Assembly (NCBI GenBank): GCA_012838435.1
Contig: DUPH01000167.1
Span: 1 to 32,253 of the forward strand
Direction: 5' to 3'
DNA from: Lentisphaerota bacterium
Lineage (GTDB): Bacteria; Verrucomicrobiota; Kiritimatiellia; RFP12; UBA1067
DNA: 32,253 nucleotides
The notes beneath the pieces are model-generated. The model saw only the letters and a program-made list of their open reading frames with translations, ran no database searches and was not told where the DNA came from. Within the stretch, counting starts at the first letter, position 1. Each line of letters opens with the position of its first letter. This document shows, in pieces, positions 7,576-14,059 of this stretch. Position numbers and translations under genes: made by a program.

Positions 7576-7878
7576 ATGAACTATCTGGCCATTAAGGATC
7601 TCAAGGCACCCAAGCTCGTCCGGGAGAAGCTCGCCGCATACGGAACGGCGCTGGTCACCAACAATGGGCAACCCATGGCCCTGCTGGTCAATCTCGCCGA
7701 GGGCGAGTCTCCCGAACGTCTGGTCGAAGCAGTACGGCTGGCGCGCGCTCGGCTGGCACTGTCCGATCTGCGGCAGACAAGCCGCCGCAACGGCGTGGCG
7801 GCAATGACACCTGCCGAAATCGAAGGCGAAATCCGCGCGGCGCGTAACGCCCGCCGCGCGCGGCAAGGGCAGACGTGA
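7576..7878 (+). CDS. Antitoxin-like protein, Phd/YefM type (putative)
   Basis: A 100-residue protein whose N-terminal half (MNYLAIKDLKAPKLVREKL, then VTNNGQPMALLVNL) resembles the DNA-binding, dimerising fold of Phd/YefM antitoxins. The C-terminal half is Arg/Ala-rich and likely the flexible toxin-binding part. It would bind the palindrome at 7552-7568 and repress its own promoter. It ends with a four-base overlap (GTGA) into a PIN-domain gene, the classic antitoxin-toxin arrangement. The assignment rests on gene order, size and short motifs, not on a database match. Confidence 0.72.
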   Translation: MNYLAIKDLKAPKLVREKLAAYGTALVTNNGQPMALLVNLAEGESPERLVEAVRLARARLALSDLRQTSRRNGVAAMTPAEIEGEIRAARNARRARQGQT

Positions 7879-8288
7879 TCGCCGCCGTCTTCGACACCAA
7901 TGTTGTAGTGTCGGGCATACTCACACCCGGCGGTCCGCCGGGACGCATCCTCGACGCCATTTTGGACGGGGTTTGTCGGCCCGTGCTCACCGATGGCATT
8001 CTGGCGGAATACGAAGAGGTGCTTTGTCGCCCGAAGTTCCGCTTCTCCACCGACGACGTCCAACTCCTGCTTGATGCCATCCGGGCGTGCGCTCTGGTCG
8101 CGCCGTATACTCCGTTTCCGCTCAAAACACCTCTGCCCGATCCCGATGACATTATCTTTCTTGAGGCGGCTGCTGCGCTCGGTGCCCCGCTGGTCACTGG
8201 CAATGTCCGGCATTTCCCGCGCTCGGCCATCGGCCGCGTATCCGTGCTGACCCCCGCGTCTTTCCTAAACACGCTTGCAAATCAATAG
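7875..8288 (+). CDS. PIN-domain toxin (putative RNase, COG1569-like)
   Basis: A 137-residue PIN-fold protein, expected to be a Mg2+-dependent endoribonuclease toxin. The acidic residues of the active site are visible: Asp7 in F-D-T-N-V, Glu in A-E-Y-E-E-V near 46-50, and the Asp pair in D-P-D-D-I-I-F-L-E near 92-100. The terminal L-V-T-G-N-V-R-H-F block fits the PIN_3 family. The start is a GTG overlapping the antitoxin stop, so translation is probably coupled. The toxin role comes from family knowledge and the paired gene order. All key acidic residues are retained, so the toxin looks intact. Confidence 0.85.
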   Translation: MIAAVFDTNVVVSGILTPGGPPGRILDAILDGVCRPVLTDGILAEYEEVLCRPKFRFSTDDVQLLLDAIRACALVAPYTPFPLKTPLPDPDDIIFLEAAAALGAPLVTGNVRHFPRSAIGRVSVLTPASFLNTLANQ

Positions 8289-8312
8289 AGACCGAACGTC
8301 AGGACAATGCAA

Positions 8313-8470
8313 TTGGGGGGCGTGCGAATCGGTATCGGAATCGGTATCGCTATCGGGATCAGTGCGCCTTGTTCGTGCGTGAACATGAAACGCTGCACGG
8401 TGTACGACTTTTGCCGCGCATAACGCGGCCCGGACAAGTGACACTTGTCCCTCCCGACGCTCCGCAAGCC
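8313..8470 (+). repeat. Hairpin repeat module B, copy 2, with ATCGGT microsatellite
   Basis: An irregular ATCGGT/ATCGGG tandem run at about 8321-8360 is followed by a second copy of module B (8378-8469). The copy contains CCGCGC/ata/ACGCGG and the palindrome GGACAAGTG-A-CACTTGTCC (8432-8450). CTCCCGACGCTCCGCAA follows. The similarity to 7417-7509 is extensive and the orientation is the same. Confidence 0.8.
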
Positions 8471-8481
8471 GCCACACACCA

Positions 8482-8648
8482 AGCTTCGCGCCTTCGCGCC
8501 TTCGCGTGAAGGGCCGAGCAATGCTTTTACTCTCACGATTGCGAGCCACTGCGTGGTCGCAATAAGAGAGGTTGACTCGCGACCCGCGACTTGCGGCCGG
8601 TCCTGCCCCCAAAAAAATCTGCGTAGTCTGTGCCCATCTGTGGATAAA
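8482..8648. repeat. Short repeats and a strong hairpin before the relB promoter
   Basis: A CTTCGCGC triplet repeat lies at about 8484-8507. A hairpin spans 8530-8570: CTCTC with GAGAG, ATTGCGA with TCGCAAT, and CCAC/tgc/GTGG at the tip. At about 8609-8646 lies an inverted, diverged copy of the CCACAGATTACGCAGATTTTTTTGG-type sequence found at 13540. No open frame is convincing. Confidence 0.6.
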
Positions 8649-8720
8649 AACCTGAGCAGCATTACTCTAAGAACCTCTACGTGCGCGAAAAAAAACTAGT
8701 GTATTGCGCATATATTGCAC

Positions 8721-8749
8721 TTGATATGCACGCGTATCAATGGAATAAT
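8721..8749 (+). promoter_or_regulatory. relB/yoeB promoter with overlapping palindromic operator
   Basis: TTGATA (8721-8726), a 17-base spacer and AATAAT (8744-8749) form a good sigma70-type promoter. An imperfect palindrome with arms TTGATATGC and GCGTATCAA separated by AC (8721-8740) overlaps the -35 box and spacer, the expected place for RelB-type autorepression. TGAGGAG lies at 8759-8765, eight bases before the relB ATG. Confidence 0.7.
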
Positions 8750-8772
8750 GACGGCAACTGAGGAGAAAACTC

Positions 8773-9030
8773 ATGCGCAACGACACTGTGAATGTCACGT
8801 TACGGCTTGACCGCGAGATCAAGGAAGACGCCGAGATTTTATTCAAGGAACTCGGAATGAACCTGACGACGGCTTTCAACATTTTCGTCCGCCAGTCGCT
8901 CAGGTTGGGCAAGATTCCGTTCGAGATCGCTGATCCGTTCTACTGCGACAGAAACGTAGCCCGTCTGCACAGTTCCATCGCGAAAGCCGAGGCGGGAGAA
9001 CTGGAGAGACACGAGCTGATCGAGGAGTGA
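8773..9030 (+). CDS. relB: RelB/DinJ-family antitoxin
   Basis: An 85-residue ribbon-helix-helix protein. The N-terminal strand VNVTLRLD and the helices around EILFKELGMNLTTAFNIFVRQ are characteristic of RelB/DinJ antitoxins, which bind operator DNA as dimers. The acidic C-terminal part (about 50-85) would wrap the toxin. A good Shine-Dalgarno site precedes the ATG. The gene is followed after one base by a YoeB-type toxin. It probably neutralises YoeB and represses the palindromic promoter upstream. Confidence 0.9.
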   Translation: MRNDTVNVTLRLDREIKEDAEILFKELGMNLTTAFNIFVRQSLRLGKIPFEIADPFYCDRNVARLHSSIAKAEAGELERHELIEE

Positions 9031-9031
9031 G

Positions 9032-9286
9032 ATGCACCTGCTGTGGACCGATGAGGCGTGGGAGGACTACCTGTACTGGCAGGGCCAGAACAGCAAGACC
9101 TTGAGGCGCGTCAACCAGCTTGTCCGGGATATCCAACGGTCGTCTTACGACGGCATCGGCAAACCAGAGCCATTGAAAGGCGACCTTTCCGGTTGGTGGT
9201 CGCGACGTATAGACGATACCCACCGGCTTGTCTACCGGATAAAGGACGGTGCCGTGGAGATCGTCCAGTGCAGAGGCCACTACTAA
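9032..9286 (+). CDS. yoeB: YoeB/Txe-family mRNA interferase toxin
   Basis: An 84-residue toxin of the RelE superfamily, YoeB branch, which cleaves mRNA on the ribosome. Family marks are the N-terminal L-L-W-T-D-E-A-W-E-D-Y, the central I-G-K-P-E-P-L-K-G-D-L-S-G-W-W-S-R-R-I, the D-D-T-H-R-L-V-Y-R block and the terminal C-R-G-H-Y. In YoeB the catalytic Glu, Arg and terminal His-Tyr are all needed; equivalents are present here. YoeB usually pairs with a YefM antitoxin, whereas here the partner is RelB/DinJ-like. GAGGAG at the end of relB serves as its ribosome binding site. Confidence 0.93.
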   Translation: MHLLWTDEAWEDYLYWQGQNSKTLRRVNQLVRDIQRSSYDGIGKPEPLKGDLSGWWSRRIDDTHRLVYRIKDGAVEIVQCRGHY

Positions 9287-9287
9287 C

Positions 9288-9302
9288 GCGGGCGAAGCCC
9301 GC
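9288..9302 (+). terminator. Hairpin directly after yoeB, possible terminator
   Basis: GCGGGC/gaa/GCCCGC forms a perfect six-pair stem two bases after the yoeB stop. There is no T-tract, so intrinsic termination is uncertain; it could instead be a 3' stabilising hairpin or a repeat remnant. Confidence 0.35.
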
Positions 9303-9365
9303 AACCCAAGTTAATTAGTGCATTGGTTTGTCTGGGAGCGCGCTACCGCGCTTCGCGGCGCCCCT

Positions 9366-9428
9366 CAAAAAACTCTGCGTCTCTGCGCTTCTGCGTTAAA
9401 ATTCCTAATTCCTAATTCCTAAATCCTA
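9366..9428. repeat. Inverted CGCAGAGACGCAGAG motif and ATTCCTA tandem repeat
   Basis: CTCTGCGTCTCTGCG with a following CTTCTGCGTTAAAA is the reverse complement of the motif at 5601 and 13479. It is followed by four 7-bp ATTCCTA-type units (9401-9428). A candidate promoter for the next gene, TTGTTC (9430-9435) with CCTAAT (9453-9458) at 17 bases, lies immediately after; it is weak. Confidence 0.7.
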
Positions 9429-9474
9429 CTTGTTCTGCCGTGTTCAATGCCCCCTAATCTGCTAAACTGGTGGC

Positions 9475-11409
9475 GTGGTGAAATCATCGTACAGCCTATT
9501 TTCTTGCGTCTGCTGGATCGGCGCGCTGGTATTAACCGCGCGTGCGACCGAGCTTGACGATCAGTTCCGCACTCCGCCGCAGAATGTGACGCGCGTGTGT
9601 GTGGCACTTACTGTGCGGCGCGACGCCGCCGAAGCGGAGTGGCTGGAGCGGCAGCTTGAGCGCGCGCGTGACATCGGCGCGGGCGGGGTGCTGCTCTCCG
9701 TGCCGATGACCGTCGATGAGGCGGCATGGCAAGGTTTGGAACGGGCACTGGAGCGGGCCCGTCAATTGGGGCTGGATGTCGGCCTCTGTGATTTTTGCGT
9801 CGCGAAGGAGGACGCAGAAAAAGTCCCGCGCGCCAGAAAGCTGGTGTGGAGTCAGGAGACCGTACAAGCTGCTTCGTCGAACACAGTTGAAACGATACCG
9901 CAGATTTTTACGCCACCGCCCTCATACCGCAGTGTGGCGCATCTGGCGGTGCCCGATGGTGCTTCCGATCTTCAACCGCATCAGCTTATCGACCTGTCCG
10001 ATACGGCGTTGCCGACAAACGGCGCGTGGCGCGTTTTCCGTTTCGGGAGCGTGGAATTGGAACCGCAACGCATTGATCCGTTTTCCGAGACGACGTTCTT
10101 CCGCCATGTGAATCAATGGCTCTTTGCCACTCAGAAACAGTTTGAGCGGACATACGGCAACACGTTGCTCTGGGTACACTTCTCCGGACATCCTCAAACG
10201 GAATACGCATGGCCGCCTGACATGCCGGAAGCGTTTTTGAAGCGGAGCGGCTTAAACCTTTTCCGGCATCTGCCTGTGTTGGCGGGGGTACCCGTGGGAG
10301 GTGGATCGACCGCTGCTTTCGTGCGGCAGCACGCGGCGCGGACACTCAGGGAGTTGTGGCGCGACCGTTGTGGCAAGACCGTGAATGAACTCGTGCATGA
10401 AGCCGGACTGGAGGCCGCCATCCGGATCGACGAGGTGCCCGTGGAGTCCGTCGAGGTGGCCCGGTATTTCCGGCGACCGATCCTCATCGCCTCCGCCAAA
10501 GAGGAGGTGCGCGATTCCAATCGGCTTGCCGCAGGCGGGGCGCGGACGCTGGGTCGCCGTTTCGTGATGGGGTGGCTGGCACCCTTTGAAACGGAGCCTT
10601 CACCGGCGGCTGTGTTACTGCCGTTTCCGTGGAAACATGCGGTGGATCGTCTGCTGGCCGACGGCACGACACGCATACTCTTGGATGTCGGCGGGGCGCT
10701 GTCCAGTGATGAAGCAGTGTTCAAGCAGCTTCGCGACGGCTGTCTCTATGCGCATCGGTGTCAGGTCATGTTGCAGCAGGGGGCGCCAGCAGGGGATCTG
10801 TTGGTGTGGTCAGAAAAGCCGTTGCCCTCGCTGGCCGCGTATTCGTGCGATGTCGTGAACGGCACGATGCTGGCAGACGCGTCGGTCAGAGAGGGGCGCA
10901 TCCGCTTTGCTTCCGGACGCGAGTACACGGAGTTGGCAGTCGCCGCCGCTTCGCTGCGACACGCGGATGACGAACGCGTGGTGCGGACGCTGGCGTCACG
11001 TGGTGTGCGGGTCTGGCTCATGGCGGAAGATGACGCCTCCGAGTCGACGACAGTCGCACGGTTTTCAGGCACAGCCAACTGCGTGGTGTTGCCTGCGAAC
11101 ATGCGCGAGTTGCCGGGGCTCAAGCCCGATTGTGTCTGGCAGTCTGACGCACCGGGCATGCAGGTGCGCTTCATGCACCGGCGGACAGCGGCGCACGAGG
11201 TCTATTATCTCTTGAACGAGAACGCTGAGCCGGGAAGCGTGACCTGCACCTTTCGAGACACGGGAAAGGGCGCTCCCGAACGCTGGGATCCAACGACTGG
11301 CGAGATCGAGTTGCTGGAGACCGATGTCCGCCGTGACCCCGATGGGCGCGTCACCGCCAAAATTTTTCTCGGTGCGCATGATGCATGCTTTGTCGTTTTC
11401 GATCGGTGA
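9475..11409 (+). CDS. Secreted GH106-like (alpha-L-rhamnosidase-type) protein, short form
   Basis: A 644-residue protein with a signal peptide (cleavage after about residue 24, A-R-A/T). The N-terminus (DDQFRTPPQNV, then ARDIGAGGVLLSVPM) and the region YFRRPILIASAKEEV ... WKHAVDRLLADGTTRILLDVG resemble glycoside hydrolase family 106. A domain near 455-560 resembles the glutamine-amidotransferase-like part of GH106. The end, MHRRTAAHEVYYLLNEN at 567-583 followed by W-D-P-T-T-G-E-I near 604-611, is typical of the same enzymes. GH106 enzymes usually exceed 900 residues; the C-terminal sandwich domains are absent here. The start is GTG with no clear Shine-Dalgarno site. Activity and substrate are not established, and the similarity is remote. 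Confidence 0.6.
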   Translation: MVKSSYSLFSCVCWIGALVLTARATELDDQFRTPPQNVTRVCVALTVRRDAAEAEWLERQLERARDIGAGGVLLSVPMTVDEAAWQGLERALERARQLGLDVGLCDFCVAKEDAEKVPRARKLVWSQETVQAASSNTVETIPQIFTPPPSYRSVAHLAVPDGASDLQPHQLIDLSDTALPTNGAWRVFRFGSVELEPQRIDPFSETTFFRHVNQWLFATQKQFERTYGNTLLWVHFSGHPQTEYAWPPDMPEAFLKRSGLNLFRHLPVLAGVPVGGGSTAAFVRQHAARTLRELWRDRCGKTVNELVHEAGLEAAIRIDEVPVESVEVARYFRRPILIASAKEEVRDSNRLAAGGARTLGRRFVMGWLAPFETEPSPAAVLLPFPWKHAVDRLLADGTTRILLDVGGALSSDEAVFKQLRDGCLYAHRCQVMLQQGAPAGDLLVWSEKPLPSLAAYSCDVVNGTMLADASVREGRIRFASGREYTELAVAAASLRHADDERVVRTLASRGVRVWLMAEDDASESTTVARFSGTANCVVLPANMRELPGLKPDCVWQSDAPGMQVRFMHRRTAAHEVYYLLNENAEPGSVTCTFRDTGKGAPERWDPTTGEIELLETDVRRDPDGRVTAKIFLGAHDACFVVFDR

Positions 11410-11424
11410 GTTGGATGAATACGA

Positions 11425-11453
11425 TTGTCAGCGGCGTCACTTTTTAGCATGAT
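11425..11453 (+). promoter_or_regulatory. Candidate promoter for the ABC-F gene
   Basis: TTGTCA (11425-11430), 17 bases, then CATGAT (11448-11453). The predicted start of transcription (about 11460) almost coincides with the GTG at 11462, and no Shine-Dalgarno sequence is visible, so this transcript may be leaderless. Confidence 0.45.
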
Positions 11454-11461
11454 ACCTCCCC

Positions 11462-13450
11462 GTGATTGAGTTTCGTAATATCGGCGTGCGGTATGGCACG
11501 CAACAGGTTCTGAGTGAGGTCAACTTTCGTATCAATGCCGGTGAGCGCATCGGGATCATCGGACCCAACGGCTCCGGCAAGTCAACGCTCTTCCGCCTGA
11601 TTCTGGGCGAGGCTGATCCTGATGCTGGCGAGGTCATCATTGAGCAGTCGCCGCGCATCGGGCATATCCGTCAGCATCTTGAGGCGGAGTCCGAGACTGA
11701 GACGCTGGTTGAATATGCGTTGCGCGGGACACCCGGACTTGCTGAGATGGAACACGAGTTGCACGCGCTCGGGGCGTCGCTGGCGACAGCGACGGATGAA
11801 CCGGAACGCGCGCGGCTGCTGGCGCGTCTGGGTGAGGTGCAGACCGCATTCGAGCATCTCGGCGGTTATGAGATCGAGACCCGCGTCAAGGTCTCGCTCG
11901 GCGGACTTGGTTTTGCGGCCGAGGAGTTCGACAAGCCCTTCGCCAGTTTTAGCGGCGGTTGGCAGATGCGCGCGGAACTCTCGCGCGTGTTGGCTTCGAA
12001 GCCCGATCTGCTGTTGTTGGACGAGCCTTCCAACTATCTCGACCTGCCTGCCGTCGAGTGGCTGCAACGCTTTCTGCGCGCGTATGACGGCACGCTGGTG
12101 CTGATCTCGCATGACCGTTACCTGCTACGTACGCTGACCACCACGACGATCGAGGTGGATGCGAACACGGCCACGCGCTACAACGGCGATCTCGATTTCT
12201 ATCTGCGCGAGCGTGAGATCCGCCATGCCAACTTGCTGGCTGCCAAGGAAAATCAAGACCGTCGGCGCGAACAGCTTGAGCGTTTTGTCGAACGTTTCAA
12301 GGCGACCAGCACAAAAGCTTCTCAGGCGCAGAGCCGCATGAAGATGATCGAACGCCTGGACGAGGAGGCGATCATTCTGCCCAAGCGCAGTATGGCCGCC
12401 GGTCATCTGCGGCTGGCACCGGCACCGCATGCCGGGGCGCAAATCGTGTGCCTGGAGCAGGTCTGTTTCTCGTACGACGGTCAGCGTAATGTGCTACACG
12501 ATGTCAACCTCTCGATTGCACGCGGCGACAAAATCGCGGTCGTGGGTTACAACGGCATGGGCAAGACCACGCTTCTGCGCATCATGGCCGGTGTGCGCAC
12601 GCCCACATCCGGCACCTGCACGCTGGGGCACAAGGTGGTGCCGGGCTACCTTTCACAGGAATTTTCCGAAACGATACCGCCGGAGATCACGGTTTTCGAG
12701 TGCGCCAAACGGAGCAAGCCTGCGGCGACTGAACGCGAGTTGCGCTCGCAGCTTGGCGCGTTCGGTTTTTCTGCGGATGACATCGGCAAGCCGACCGGTG
12801 TGCTCAGCGGCGGCGAGAGGATTCGTCTCGCCTTTCTGCGTTTGTTTCTCGCGCCGCCGAATTTCATGCTGCTGGACGAACCCACCACGCACTTGGATCT
12901 CGAAGGACGTGCCACGCTGGAAAAGGCGCTCCGGGAGTATGACGGCACGGTTTGTCTGGTGAGTCACGATATTGAGTTCGTGCGCAACACGGTCACGTCG
13001 ATCATCGAAATCTCGCCCGCAGGCGTGCGGCGTTTTCCCGGCGGCTACGACTACTATCGCGAAAAAATTGCCGACGAGAATCGTGACGAATCACCGTCCG
13101 GTGCGTCTACACAGGCTGCCCAAACGGAAGAGGGAGACGCGCCGGTCAGTGCCAAGGATTTGCGGCGTGCGCGTGCTCAAGCGCGCGCCAAGCTGCAACC
13201 GAAGATCCGGGCGTTGAAGGAGAAGGTCGCCAAAACCGAAGCGCGCATCACCGAGTTGGAAGCCGAACTTGAGACGCTCTCCGGTATCTTGTTCAACCCC
13301 GAACCCGACACGGATTTCGCGGCGACGAACAAACGCCTCAAGGTGGTGCAGGATCAGATCGAGGTGTTTTCTGAAGAGTGGGAACGCGACGCCTCAGACT
13401 TGGAGCGTCTCCAGCACGAGCAGGAAGCAGCCCAAGAGCGGCTCGTCTGA
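11462..13450 (+). CDS. ABC-F family ATP-binding protein (Uup/YheS/YdiF-like)
   Basis: A 662-residue soluble protein with two ABC ATPase domains and no membrane segment. Members of this family act on the ribosome or in translation-linked stress. Domain 1 has Walker A G-P-N-G-S-G-K-S-T at 34-42, signature FSGGWQMR and Walker B LLLLDEPSNYLD. The charged linker KENQDRRREQLERFVERFK is the P-site tRNA-interaction motif region. Domain 2 has Walker A G-Y-N-G-M-G-K-T-T near 361, signature LSGGERIR and Walker B FMLLDEPTTHLD. A Lys/Glu-rich coiled coil of about 90 residues ends the protein, as in Uup and YheS. The GTG start gives the standard first beta-strand MIEFRNIGVRYG. The subgroup cannot be settled by eye. 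Confidence 0.95.
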   Translation: MIEFRNIGVRYGTQQVLSEVNFRINAGERIGIIGPNGSGKSTLFRLILGEADPDAGEVIIEQSPRIGHIRQHLEAESETETLVEYALRGTPGLAEMEHELHALGASLATATDEPERARLLARLGEVQTAFEHLGGYEIETRVKVSLGGLGFAAEEFDKPFASFSGGWQMRAELSRVLASKPDLLLLDEPSNYLDLPAVEWLQRFLRAYDGTLVLISHDRYLLRTLTTTTIEVDANTATRYNGDLDFYLREREIRHANLLAAKENQDRRREQLERFVERFKATSTKASQAQSRMKMIERLDEEAIILPKRSMAAGHLRLAPAPHAGAQIVCLEQVCFSYDGQRNVLHDVNLSIARGDKIAVVGYNGMGKTTLLRIMAGVRTPTSGTCTLGHKVVPGYLSQEFSETIPPEITVFECAKRSKPAATERELRSQLGAFGFSADDIGKPTGVLSGGERIRLAFLRLFLAPPNFMLLDEPTTHLDLEGRATLEKALREYDGTVCLVSHDIEFVRNTVTSIIEISPAGVRRFPGGYDYYREKIADENRDESPSGASTQAAQTEEGDAPVSAKDLRRARAQARAKLQPKIRALKEKVAKTEARITELEAELETLSGILFNPEPDTDFAATNKRLKVVQDQIEVFSEEWERDASDLERLQHEQEAAQERLV

Positions 13451-13469
13451 GCGCGCGGGAAGGTGAGCG

Positions 13470-14020
13470 TTTTTTTAACGCAGAGACGCGGAGGCGCAGA
13501 GATTTTTTTGGGGGGTGCATGGCTCGGGTTTTTGAGCATCCACAGATTACGCAGATTTTTTTGGGGGGGGGGCTGCCGGGACTGCGGGTGCTGCGGGTGG
13601 GGGCGGCGCGGAGCGCCGCCGCGGGCAAGTGACACTTGCCCCTCCCGGTGCTCCGCAATGAACCCCGAAATATCCTTCCGCACAGCGGAAGGGCGGCTCG
13701 TGGGGACACTCGCCCTCCAGCCCACGATTCGTCTCGCGGAGCGCCGGGAGGGACGAGCGTCTGCTCGTCCGGGCGGCGTGACCGCCGCCGCTTCTGAACG
13801 CCGGACGCTGAAGAAAGCGGCGTCGCGCGGGATACCGCTTGCCGCCGCACTCCAAGTTTTGCGTCCAGATTTTGGAGTGTGGTGCCGCGCCCCGCGCACT
13901 CCAGATTGCTGCGGGGACTGTGGGCACTGCCGGTACTGCGGGCGTGGGCGGCGCATGCGCCGCTGCGGGCAAGTGACACTTGCCCCTCCCGGTGCTCCGC
14001 AATGAACCCTGAAACTATCC
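13470..14020. repeat. Convergent intergenic region packed with palindromic repeats
   Basis: No gene is supported between the ABC-F stop and the guaA stop. The region holds AACGCAGAGACGCGGAGGCGCAGAG (about 13479, shown as a motif family), a CCACAGATTACGCAGATT motif (about 13540), and GC-rich hairpins. Two palindromes read GGGCAAGTG-A-CACTTGCCC (13623-13641 and 13967-13985), each followed by CCTCCCGGTGCTCCGCAATG. An inverted GGCTCGTGGGGACACTCGCC block lies near 13691. A diverged hairpin module has GCGGCG (13817-13822) pairing with CGCCGC (13843-13848). Overlapping open frames on both strands are repeat products. Confidence 0.8.
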
Positions 14021-14059
14021 TTTTGCAAGACATGCTGTTGCGGGCGAGGACGCCCGTGC

